Positions 1-5,030 of a DNA stretch of 5,030 bases are shown here, piece by piece. The stretch is from Anaerolineales bacterium. GTDB taxonomy: Bacteria > Chloroflexota > Anaerolineae > Anaerolineales > E44-bin32. The position numbers were made by a program, and so were the translations under genes. The first letter of the stretch is position 1. Every line of letters starts with the position of its first letter. The notes beneath the pieces are model-generated. The model searched no databases. It was not told where the DNA came from and saw only the letters and a program-made list of their open reading frames with translations. Location of the stretch: contig WVZH01000316.1 in assembly GCA_011772595.1 (NCBI GenBank), forward strand, positions 26,063 through 31,092, given 5' to 3'.

Positions 1-638
1 GCGCTTACCAGGTTTTCCGGACCACCGGCTTCGATGATGGCCTCGTTGATGAGTTGCACCGCATGGTTGGAACACGAGCGCGCGCCGGGGTGCGCGTTGA
101 ACACCACAGCGTTCCCCGCCGCCACCATGCTGATGGTATTACTGATGATCGTCGAGGTGGGGTTGGTGCTGGGGATGATCGAGCCGATCACCCCATAGGG
201 CGCGTACTCAACTACGGTCAGGCCACCATCGCCGCTCCAGGCGGTTGGATCCAAGATCTCCGTCCCTGGTGTTTTGTTGGCGTTGAGCAGGTTCTTCTCG
301 ATCTTGTCCTCGTAGCGCCCCATTCCCGTCTCTTGCCATGCCTCATGCGCAAGAAGCTGTGCGTTCTCACGCATCACACGACGGATGTGCGCCACCATGT
401 GTTCGCGCACGGAGAGTGGCAACAGGTTCAGTTGAACAAATGCGCCCCGCGCCGCGGCAACGGCACTGTCGACGCTCGGGAAGAGATTGTCCCCGCGTCG
501 AATTTCCGGCGCCGCTCCCGGAGCGGTTACCACGGTCGGTGGCTCCGGGAGTGGGCCATGTCGCACACGTTCCCCCTGACGTAACTCGGTCATCACCTTC
601 TGAACGATGGCTTCAATTCGGGCGTCGTCCATGGTCAT
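1..638 (-). CDS. CoA-acylating aldehyde dehydrogenase of a BMC (PduP/EutE-like), 3' end cut by the window edge
   Basis: The frame is open from an ATG at 638 to the left edge and gives 212 residues. By family, the enzyme oxidises a short aldehyde (here probably acetaldehyde from DeoC) with NAD+ and CoA to acyl-CoA in the BMC lumen. Residues 1-21 ([20 protein letters not shown]) form an amphipathic encapsulation-type helix, followed by a Pro/Ala-rich linker to about 48. The ALDH domain then shows [14 protein letters not shown] (103-116) and the PduP/EutE signature [17 protein letters not shown] (148-164), with [14 protein letters not shown] (173-186). The catalytic cysteine would lie beyond the window. 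The start at 638 overlaps the eutN stop as ATGA. An in-frame ATG at 632 is an equal alternative; neither has a strong ribosome binding site. Family assignment is near certain; aldehyde chain length is inferred from the neighbouring aldolase. Confidence 0.93.
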   Translation of the reverse strand, partial: MTMDDARIEAIVQKVMTELRQGERVRHGPLPEPPTVVTAPGAAPEIRRGDNLFPSVDSAVAAARGAFVQLNLLPLSVREHMVAHIRRVMRENAQLLAHEAWQETGMGRYEDKIEKNLLNANKTPGTEILDPTAWSGDGGLTVVEYAPYGVIGSIIPSTNPTSTIISNTISMVAAGNAVVFNAHPGARSCSNHAVQLINEAIIEAGGPENLVS

Positions 639-934
639 TCATCCCGAGACTTATCGTATTCCACGACGCCGTCGACTTCCAGAACGTCGACGATGGCCAT
701 GATGACACCGTCGCACGGGCGTTGATGCGTCCTTTTGGTCTGGCGTGCGGCGCTACCCGTCGCATAGAGCACCACCTCACCCAATCCGGCGTCGACCACG
801 TCTGCGCACACGCGATAGCCGCCCGTCTCTTTGCCCTTGATGTCCAACTGCTTGAGCACCAGGAATTTCAAACCGTCCAGGGTGGGCTCTTTTCGCGTGG
901 CCACCAACGTACCTACGACTCTTCCTAGGAGCAT
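635..934 (-). CDS. eutN: BMC vertex protein, EutN/CcmL family (BMC-P)
   Basis: A 99-residue protein of the family whose pentamers cap the vertices of the icosahedral BMC shell. The N-terminus [17 protein letters not shown], followed by [10 protein letters not shown] (22-31), [20 protein letters not shown] (47-66) and the closing [13 protein letters not shown] (75-87), is the typical EutN/CcmL beta-barrel pattern at the usual length. I chose the ATG at 934, with GGAG 6 nt upstream. A TTG at 940 in the same frame would add two residues (Met-Arg) and is also served by an AAGGA. The gene follows BMC-H after a structured gap of about 176 nt and overlaps the aldehyde dehydrogenase start. Only 12 pentamers are needed per shell, so lower expression than BMC-H is expected. 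Confidence 0.95.
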   Translation of the reverse strand: MLLGRVVGTLVATRKEPTLDGLKFLVLKQLDIKGKETGGYRVCADVVDAGLGEVVLYATGSAARQTKRTHQRPCDGVIMAIVDVLEVDGVVEYDKSRDE

Positions 935-982
935 ACGCAACTCCGTTTCCTTCTTATCCTGCGATGACGGATGGCGAGCGAC

Positions 983-1032
983 CCCCTCTTTCTGAGGGGA
1001 TGTCGAGTGATCATTCGTGATAACTCGACATC
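983..1032 (-). promoter_or_regulatory. Intercistronic RNA hairpins between BMC-H and eutN
   Basis: The sequence shows a long inverted repeat: 999-1013 pairs with 1018-1032 (outer arms GATGTCGAGT / ACTCGACATC, one mismatch at 1009/1022, inner ATCA/TGAT) around a 4-nt loop. Immediately beside it, CCCCTC (983-988) pairs with GAGGGG (994-999) around a 5-nt loop; the two share base 999. Neither stem is followed by a U-tract on the transcribed (minus) strand, so a classical intrinsic terminator is unlikely. An mRNA processing or 3'-end stabilising element, or a partial attenuator setting the BMC-H to vertex ratio, is the inferred role. A protein-binding palindrome is an alternative. Confidence 0.6.
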
Positions 1033-1097
1033 ACGCCGCGGGATCACAGGTAGAAACCGCTATGCAAGGAACCCCTGTGCTTCGTCACACCGCCCTC

Positions 1098-1119
1098 TCA
1101 GAGTCGACGATCACTCTGA
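1098..1119 (-). other. Hairpin spanning the BMC-H stop codon
   Basis: TCAGAGT (1098-1104) and ACTCTGA (1113-1119) form a perfect 7-bp inverted repeat with an 8-nt loop. On the minus strand the stem straddles the BMC-H stop codon (1111-1113). No U-run follows. It is the first of three stems in the BMC-H to eutN gap. The role is unknown; 3'-end protection of the shell mRNA is a possibility. Chance occurrence cannot be excluded. Confidence 0.4.
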
Positions 1120-1425
1120 TTCAGCAGGCCCACGACCCAACGGAAGCGTGCGGTCCACATTGGCGTGCGGGCGCGGGATCACGTGGATGGATACAACTTC
1201 GCCGACCTTCTCGGCGCCGCGTGCACCGGCCTCGACCGCCGCCTTCACGGCAGCAACGTCGCCGCGGACGACCGCGGTGACGAAACCACCGCCCGTCTTC
1301 TCGTAACTGACCAGTTCCACTTTGGCGGCCTTCACCATCGCATCCGCGGCCTCGACCATCGCCGGATAGCTCTTACATTCAACCATCCCTAACGCTTCTG
1401 TCAACCCGTATTCTTCTTCAGCCAT
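1111..1425 (-). CDS. BMC-H hexameric shell protein (PduA/CcmK-type)
   Basis: A 104-residue single-domain Pfam BMC protein that forms the hexamers tiling the shell facets. After [10 protein letters not shown] comes the canonical strand [20 protein letters not shown] (11-30), then [20 protein letters not shown] (32-51), the helix [20 protein letters not shown] (54-73) and [15 protein letters not shown] (77-91). The pore-lining loop is KTGGGF (43-48): a glycine-only pore with no bulky side chain, common in shells that pass small polar metabolites. A tail of about 12 residues ([14 protein letters not shown]) follows the fold. The ATG at 1425 has an excellent GGGAGGGA just upstream (1429-1436), in keeping with the high abundance expected of this subunit. 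It lies 47 nt after the BMC-T gene. Assignment is essentially certain; no second BMC-H is in the window. Confidence 0.98.
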   Translation of the reverse strand: MAEEEYGLTEALGMVECKSYPAMVEAADAMVKAAKVELVSYEKTGGGFVTAVVRGDVAAVKAAVEAGARGAEKVGEVVSIHVIPRPHANVDRTLPLGRGPAESE

Positions 1426-1472
1426 CGTTCCCTCCCGATTAGCAAGGATGAGCAGTTAACTCGCCACGAAAA

Positions 1473-2111
1473 TTAATCACGACGTTTGGTTTCAACCTCA
1501 CGGCCGGTGACACCTTCGATCGCGGCCACCGCCGCGCTATAACCGGCCATGATGTCGCGTTCTTCACCGCCGAGATAGACTCGGCCGAAACTACCGAAGG
1601 CTCTTACATCCAAGATGTTGATGTTGGCCTCTTTTTCAGCCTCATTGGCGGCCAGAGCCGCGTAGCCTGCCGGCTCGACCTCCAGAACGTACAACGTTTG
1701 TCCCGCCAGCAGCATGTGTCCGTAACGCATGCGGTTAATGAGTTGCACCTGGTGCGCATCGATGAAGCGGATGATCTGGCTCGAGACGACCTTGGGTTTG
1801 ATGCGATCGGACGCTTCCACCTCAAGAGCTTCCAGGATTGCGGCCCCAGCCGCGCGCACTTCGGCTTGGACTTCATGATGGACTTCCAACAATCCGTAAA
1901 GTCGCTCAACAATCTGCATACCCGGTCGAACTCGGGTGGATTTCAAGGCGATATCTGTGATGCGATTGATTTCGATGCCGGGTGAGATCTCTACCCAGAG
2001 TGAGGTGTCGTGAGGTAAGGGGAGAAACCCTCGCGCCACGGTTCCCAGATACGCCGCGTGCTGAGGCTGCAGGCTATCGAGAAAAATGTACGTGCGTAAA
2101 TCAACAGTCAT
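1473..2111 (-). CDS. BMC-T tandem-domain (pseudohexameric) shell protein, probably permuted domains
   Basis: A 212-residue trimer-forming shell protein with two BMC domains. Domain 1 (about 1-98) has [18 protein letters not shown], then [20 protein letters not shown] (38-57) and a helix near 79-96. Domain 2 (about 108-205) has [18 protein letters not shown] (110-127), then [20 protein letters not shown] (140-159) and a pore loop [12 protein letters not shown] (171-182). In each half an extra strand-helix unit precedes the usual BMC core, as in circularly permuted EutS/PduU domains; I read both halves as permuted, as in EutL- or CsoS1D-like proteins. Such trimers can carry a gated central pore for larger substrates or cofactors. 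The ATG at 2111 has AAGGAG with 7 nt spacing. The gene starts 18 nt after deoC, so the two are probably translated together. BMC-T is firm; the permutation is judged by eye. Confidence 0.9.
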   Translation of the reverse strand: MTVDLRTYIFLDSLQPQHAAYLGTVARGFLPLPHDTSLWVEISPGIEINRITDIALKSTRVRPGMQIVERLYGLLEVHHEVQAEVRAAGAAILEALEVEASDRIKPKVVSSQIIRFIDAHQVQLINRMRYGHMLLAGQTLYVLEVEPAGYAALAANEAEKEANINILDVRAFGSFGRVYLGGEERDIMAGYSAAVAAIEGVTGREVETKRRD

Positions 2112-2129
2112 ACACGATCTCCTTCAATC

Positions 2130-2987
2130 TTATTCGTCAGCACCTTCGACAATCTTCACACTCGCGCTGGCCCCGATCCGCGTGGCGCCAGCCGCAATCA
2201 TTTCTTGTGCTTGTTCGTAAGTACGGATACCTCCTGCCGCTTTCACACCGATTTTGGGTCCTACGACACGGCGCATTAAGGCCACATCTTCCGCTGTGGC
2301 GCCGCCTGGACCAAAACCAGTGGAGGTCTTGACGAAATCTGCCCCCGCCACCTTGGCGAGTTGGCAGGCAATCACTTTCTCCTCGTCGGTCAGCAATGCT
2401 GCTTCGATTATGACCTTCAAAATCGCGTCGTTCGCATGGCAGGTACGTGCCACGGCGGCGATGTCGCCCTCCACCAATTCGTAATCCCGGGATTTGAGCG
2501 CGCCGACGTTGATCACCATGTCCACCTCTTTGGCCCCCTCGCGGATTGCCTGTTGCGTCTCGAAGACTTTGACCTGCGTCGGCGTGGCACCCAACGGAAA
2601 TCCGACGACCGTGCAAATGAGGACGTCGGTGCCCTTGAGCAGTTCGGCGCAAAGTTTCACGTAGGCCGGGTTGACGCAGACCGAAATGAAGTTGTACTTC
2701 TTGGCTTCATAACAAAGCTGTGCGATCTGGTCCTCGGTCGCATCGGGCTTGAGAATGGTGTGATCGATCATGTGACCCATGGTGCCGTCCGTAGGCGCCA
2801 CCCCCAGCGTGCTGGCCAGGCGATCTGCACCCGCTTGAACGACGGGCTGTACCTGGGCGACGAAATCCTGTGAAGAGATAGGAACGGGGCCACCCTCGGC
2901 AACTGGGGCTCCCTCCCCGACCAGGATCAAAACCTGGCGTGTGATCTGTTCGATGATGCGTTCGAGTGTTTCCTCATCAAAATTCAT
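2130..2987 (-). CDS. deoC: Deoxyribose-5-phosphate aldolase (DERA) with N-terminal encapsulation peptide
   Basis: A 285-residue class I aldolase that reversibly cleaves 2-deoxyribose-5-phosphate to acetaldehyde and glyceraldehyde-3-phosphate. Signature parts are [11 protein letters not shown] (74-84), SVCVNPAYV (102-110), [12 protein letters not shown] (154-165) with catalytic Asp156, [14 protein letters not shown] (218-231) with Schiff-base Lys220, [11 protein letters not shown] (247-257) with Lys249, and the C-terminal phosphate site RIGASAS (270-276). All catalytic residues are intact, so it should be active. Compared with ordinary DERA (about 220-260 residues) it has roughly 65 extra N-terminal residues: an amphipathic helix ([20 protein letters not shown], 4-23) and a Gly/Pro/Ala-rich linker, typical of BMC cargo. 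It probably generates the aldehyde that the dehydrogenase consumes. Start ATG 2987, with AGGA 9 nt upstream. The aldol-forming direction cannot be excluded. Confidence 0.97.
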   Translation of the reverse strand: MNFDEETLERIIEQITRQVLILVGEGAPVAEGGPVPISSQDFVAQVQPVVQAGADRLASTLGVAPTDGTMGHMIDHTILKPDATEDQIAQLCYEAKKYNFISVCVNPAYVKLCAELLKGTDVLICTVVGFPLGATPTQVKVFETQQAIREGAKEVDMVINVGALKSRDYELVEGDIAAVARTCHANDAILKVIIEAALLTDEEKVIACQLAKVAGADFVKTSTGFGPGGATAEDVALMRRVVGPKIGVKAAGGIRTYEQAQEMIAAGATRIGASASVKIVEGADE

Positions 2988-3005
2988 TCGTTTGTATCCT
3001 GCGTC

Positions 3006-3046
3006 TGTGTTTTACACATCCCGAAAGACCGGATCGAGTTTTCGGG
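3006..3046 (-). other. Hairpins in the rpiB-deoC gap
   Basis: In the 72-nt gap, CCCGAAA (3020-3026) pairs perfectly with TTTCGGG (3040-3046) around a 13-nt loop, and TGTGT (3006-3010) pairs with ACACA (3014-3018) around TTT. On the minus strand the larger stem comes first. There is no U-tract, so transcription termination is not indicated. It may shape mRNA stability or processing between isomerase and aldolase; the stems are modest and could be incidental. Confidence 0.35.
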
Positions 3047-3059
3047 CAGGTACCCACGC

Positions 3060-3797
3060 TCACGTCCGTCGATAACGACGCTCAATGTCCATGATCTTTT
3101 CGACACGCCGCGCGTGCCGACCCCCTCCCGCAGGGGTCTCAAGCCAGATTTTGACGATCTGGCGGGTCAAGTTCACGCCGAGCAAGCCGGCGCCCAAGGT
3201 CAGCACGTTGGCATCGTTGTGTTCACGACTGTTGAGTGCCGTGGATTGGTTGTAGCACATGGCAGCCCGAACACCGGGAACCTTATTGGCAGCCATGCAG
3301 GAACCAATCCCTGCCCCATCGACGATGATGCCACGCCAGGCACGACCCTGTGCAACCATCTGCGCCACGGCAAAGGCGAAATCAGGATAATCAACGGATT
3401 GCGGGCTGTGAGTCCCGCAGTCGGTCACCTTGTAACCTAATTCGGCTAAGAATGCTTTGATCTGTTCCTTCAAGGCATACCCGCCATGGTCCGCGCCCAG
3501 TGCGATCACTTTCGTCCCGGGTGCGATGCTGACGACGGCGGGCGGATCGAGCTGTGCACGACTCCGCACAGCATCGGCTTCGATCAGCCTGACTTTGCGC
3601 TCCATGGCGATTTGTCTGGCGAGTGGCGTGATGAGCGCGCCCTCAGGGACTTCGAATTCCCCACCGATGTCGATGGTGTTGAGGTCCGCCTCCGTCACCA
3701 ACTTCCGCTTCGGAGTTGGCCGGAAGCGTAAGGATTTACCCACAGTGCGGTACACAACACGACGGACCATATCTTGAATTCTTCGCTCATCAGCCAC
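3060..3797 (-). CDS. rpiB: RpiB/LacAB-family sugar-phosphate isomerase with atypical active site and BMC-type N-terminal extension
   Basis: 245 residues; ordinary RpiB has about 150. The C-terminal domain (about 95-245) is RpiB-like: VIALGADHGGYALKEQI (97-113), SVDYPDFA (134-141), MAANKVPGVRAAMCYN (168-183), NSREHNDANVLTLG (189-202) and GGRHARRVEKI (225-235) with the phosphate-binding arginines. E. coli-type RpiB has ICGTG with a catalytic Cys; here the motif is VDGAGIGSC (159-167), so Asp160 replaces Cys and Ala162 replaces Thr. The substrate may therefore differ from ribose-5-phosphate. The N-terminus (ADERRIQDMVRRVVYRTVGK) is an encapsulation-like helix, and residues 33-72 (LVTEADL...VPEGALITPLARQIA) resemble the N-terminal motif of EutT-type BMC proteins. 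I chose the GTG at 3797, with GGAGAG at 7 nt; a GTG at 3812 would add five residues but lacks a good ribosome site. The gap from gntR is 87 nt. Confidence 0.9.
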   Translation of the reverse strand: MADERRIQDMVRRVVYRTVGKSLRFRPTPKRKLVTEADLNTIDIGGEFEVPEGALITPLARQIAMERKVRLIEADAVRSRAQLDPPAVVSIAPGTKVIALGADHGGYALKEQIKAFLAELGYKVTDCGTHSPQSVDYPDFAFAVAQMVAQGRAWRGIIVDGAGIGSCMAANKVPGVRAAMCYNQSTALNSREHNDANVLTLGAGLLGVNLTRQIVKIWLETPAGGGRHARRVEKIMDIERRYRRT

Positions 3798-3884
3798 GGT
3801 AGCGCTCTCCACGTACAGTCGCGAGATCGTAGCTCATTGTGGGCGTCATCGAGGTTTGCGAATGGAAGCAGGATCGACGATCGC

Positions 3885-4718
3885 TCATGCCAACCAAGGT
3901 TCCTCCTGATCGAAACCGACGGCCTCCATCACGTCCTTGCCCTCCTCGACGCGGACGATCTCGACTTCAAATTGAGCTCGGTCGCTGCGGAAAAGACCTA
4001 TGAAATATTCAACGGGCGCTCCGTCTTGCGCATAACTCACGCTTTCCACCCGCATGAGTGGAGAACCCTTGTCGATACTTAACAAGCCGGCCTCGTACTC
4101 GTCCGCCACAATAGCGTCAATCCTACGCCGCCCACGAGCGACGGCGAGACCACATTCTTTTTCCAGAAATGCGTAGAGCGATTGGCGGGATAGATCAGCG
4201 TTGACCAGCTCTCGGCAGAGTTCATAGGGCAGGTATGAAGTTACCAGCACGATGGGCTCCCCCTGAACGAATCGTAGTCGTGTAAGTTTGATCACCGGCG
4301 CCAGATCTTCGAGTTTCAGGTTGACAGCCACCTTGGCACCAGCAGGCACGATACCCTGCTCGAGCACCTCATTTACCGGCGTGAGACCGCGTGCGTCCAT
4401 GTCCTCGTAAAAACCGGCCAACGAGTGCACCAGGCTGCGGCTGCTGATCTTCGGCTCCGCCACGAAGGTCCCGCGTCCCTTTTCACGCAGGACCAGGCCT
4501 TCGTACTCCATTTCCTTCAACGCTTGCCGCACCACCGTTCGGCTCACGCCGAACAAGCGACAGAGCTCGGGCTCTCCAGGAATCCTCGTTCCCGGCTGCC
4601 ATGTACCACTCTCGATCTGTTCACGCAGTGCTTCTTTCATCTGAACGTAGTACGGCACCGCGCTTCTGCGATCGATGGAGGTCCGTAAACGGGCGCCGAA
4701 ACCCTCCGAAGCCGTCAT
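3885..4718 (-). CDS. GntR-family transcriptional regulator, HutC/UTRA subfamily
   Basis: 277 residues. An N-terminal winged helix-turn-helix (22-88: PYYVQMKEALREQI, IPGEPELCRLFGVSRTVVRQ, LKEMEYEGLVLREKGRGTFV) binds DNA. After a linker containing SLVHSLAGFYEDM comes a UTRA effector domain (about 100-260), with KLTRLRFVQGEPIVLVTSYL (144-163), the ARGRRRIDAIVADEYEA region (194-210) and MRVESVSYAQDGAPVEYFIG (222-241). UTRA domains usually bind sugar phosphates or related small molecules, which fits the adjacent enzymes. It is the first gene of the operon, and repeated sequences over its promoter suggest autoregulation together with the BMC genes; most family members are repressors relieved by their ligand. 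The ATG at 4718 follows a weak AGG-type ribosome site, which would keep the regulator low. The exact ligand cannot be read from sequence. Confidence 0.95.
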   Translation of the reverse strand: MTASEGFGARLRTSIDRRSAVPYYVQMKEALREQIESGTWQPGTRIPGEPELCRLFGVSRTVVRQALKEMEYEGLVLREKGRGTFVAEPKISSRSLVHSLAGFYEDMDARGLTPVNEVLEQGIVPAGAKVAVNLKLEDLAPVIKLTRLRFVQGEPIVLVTSYLPYELCRELVNADLSRQSLYAFLEKECGLAVARGRRRIDAIVADEYEAGLLSIDKGSPLMRVESVSYAQDGAPVEYFIGLFRSDRAQFEVEIVRVEEGKDVMEAVGFDQEEPWLA

Positions 4719-4735
4719 CCTAACCTGTTGACCAT

Positions 4736-4772
4736 CCTGTTATCTTGTTATGATAACCTGTTATCTTGTTAT
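4736..4772. repeat. 16-bp direct repeat pair spaced 21 bp (operator-like)
   Basis: CCTGTTATCTTGTTAT occurs exactly twice, at 4736-4751 and 4757-4772. The offset of 21 bp is two helical turns, so both copies face the same side of the DNA. A third CCTGTT core lies at 4724-4729, nearer the gntR start codon. The array covers the region between the -10 element and the gntR start codon, the expected position for repressor sites. Binding by the adjacent GntR protein is an inference. Confidence 0.7.
4752..4765. promoter_or_regulatory. Palindromic GntR-type operator candidate
   Basis: GATAACCTGTTATC is a perfect inverted repeat (6-bp arms, CT centre) lying across the junction of the two direct repeats. 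An overlapping odd palindrome, GTTATGATAAC, sits at 4747-4757. Dimeric HutC-type regulators bind short palindromes containing GT...AC half sites, which this resembles. It lies just downstream of the proposed -10, so binding would block transcription initiation of the gntR-BMC operon. Confidence 0.6.
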
Positions 4773-4797
4773 TACATTTTGCCTTAGTGTATGTCAA
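4768..4797 (-). promoter_or_regulatory. Sigma70-type promoter for the gntR-BMC operon
   Basis: On the minus strand a perfect -35 TTGACA (4792-4797) is followed after 18 nt by AATAAC (4768-4773, 4 of 6 matches to TATAAT), with a TG one base upstream as in extended -10 elements. A shifted reading, TAATAA with 17-nt spacing, is also possible. Transcription would start near 4761 inside the operator palindrome and leave a leader of about 40 nt before gntR. No other convincing promoter was seen inside the operon. Confidence 0.6.
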
Positions 4798-4800
4798 AAA

Positions 4801-5030
4801 AGATCCCGAGTCAAGTGGGTATTGGAGAGGACCGATGTCCTATCAAAATCCGCCCGACCGTTCATGGTCGGGCTCATTGCTCAAGGCCCTGCGGACCTCC
4901 CTGGAGGGTGTTTCAGCACCCTTACGCGCTAAACCCGGCGGTTGACCGCCGGGCGTGCAGGTGGAAACGCCAATCCAGAAATAGCAGGCCGGGCTCCCAC
5001 GCCCGGCTGTTTGAGGGTGAGGGAATTCCT
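4801..5030. repeat. Gene-free region with a cluster of GC-rich palindromes
   Basis: No credible gene is seen here. There are four stem-loops: GCCCGACC/GGTCGGGC (4852-4859 with 4866-4873, 6-nt loop), AGGGTG/CACCCT (4905-4910 with 4917-4922), CCCGGCGG/CCGCCGGG (4934-4941 with 4946-4953, TTGA loop) and GCCGGGC/GCCCGGC (4988-4994 with 5001-5007). The last is followed on the plus strand by TGTTTG and could act as a weak terminator for a gene beyond the right edge. The dense GC-rich palindromes in non-coding DNA look like members of dispersed intergenic repeat families, which cannot be confirmed from one window. Confidence 0.5.

Noticed and set aside
54..928. Long plus-strand frames at 54-584 and 338-928
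   Set aside because: They lie antisense to the clear aldehyde dehydrogenase and EutN genes, show Arg/His-rich low-sense protein and no family motif.
983..1032. Intrinsic terminator after BMC-H
   Set aside because: Stems are strong, but no U-tract follows on the transcribed strand, and downstream BMC genes are co-directional with no evident promoter of their own.
1165..1392. Plus-strand frame opposite BMC-H
   Set aside because: Mirror frame of a certain shell gene; no motif or ribosome site of its own.
2137..2873. Other-frame readings over deoC on both strands
   Set aside because: deoC has every catalytic motif in its own frame; the overlapping frames are composition artefacts.
4728..4754. 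Possible divergent plus-strand promoter TTGACC / TATGAT
   Set aside because: Spacing is only 15 nt, it sits inside the operator repeats, and no plus-strand gene follows within the window.
4736..4772. CRISPR-like repeat pair
   Set aside because: Only two 16-bp copies with a 5-bp gap; the arrangement fits an operator and not a repeat-spacer array.
4750..4932. 60-residue plus-strand frame starting in the operator repeats
   Set aside because: It begins inside the repeats, has no ribosome binding site, runs through palindromes and resembles no known protein.
4988..5012. Rho-independent terminator on the plus strand
   Set aside because: The stem is good, but the following TGTTTG is a poor T-run and no plus-strand gene precedes it here.

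Overview
The window is almost entirely one leftward (minus-strand) operon for a bacterial microcompartment (BMC). In transcription order it holds a GntR/HutC-type regulator, an RpiB-like sugar-phosphate isomerase, a deoxyribose-5-phosphate aldolase (DeoC), a tandem-domain shell protein (BMC-T), a hexameric shell protein (BMC-H), a pentameric vertex protein (EutN/CcmL) and the N-terminal 212 residues of a CoA-acylating aldehyde dehydrogenase that runs off the left edge. All three BMC shell classes, an aldehyde-producing enzyme and an aldehyde-consuming enzyme are present, so this is a metabolosome. The DeoC plus RpiB pairing matches what the literature calls the sugar-phosphate-utilizing (SPU) BMC class. 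It is not a Pdu or Eut operon.

Layout. 4801-5030: no gene, a cluster of GC-rich palindromes. 4719-4797: regulatory region of the operon, with a consensus-like promoter and an operator-like array of direct and inverted repeats placed over the -10 and start region. 3885-4718: regulator. 3060-3797: isomerase. 2130-2987: aldolase. 1473-2111: BMC-T. 1111-1425: BMC-H. 941-1110: untranslated gap with strong hairpins. 635-934: vertex protein. 1-638: aldehyde dehydrogenase (partial). Gaps within the operon are short (18 to 87 nt, and an ATGA overlap at the last junction), except for the 176-nt hairpin-rich gap after BMC-H.

Likely working model. The regulator senses a sugar phosphate or related metabolite through its UTRA domain and controls its own operon. 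RpiB-like isomerase and DeoC process a sugar phosphate. DeoC yields acetaldehyde plus glyceraldehyde-3-phosphate, and the dehydrogenase converts acetaldehyde to acetyl-CoA inside the shell. All three enzymes carry a short amphipathic N-terminal helix typical of encapsulation peptides. The most unusual protein is the isomerase: it has the RpiB fold and phosphate-binding residues, but the catalytic cysteine position is aspartate, and it carries a long N-terminal extension with a motif resembling the N-terminus of EutT-like BMC proteins.

Organism. Mixed GC content, a GntR-led SPU-type locus and intergenic palindromes of the CCGGCGGTTGA..CCGCCGGG style suggest an environmental bacterium, perhaps Chloroflexota. 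This assignment is tentative and rests on general resemblance only. Phosphotransacylase (PduL), alcohol dehydrogenase, kinase and transporter genes are not in the window and may lie beyond the left edge.
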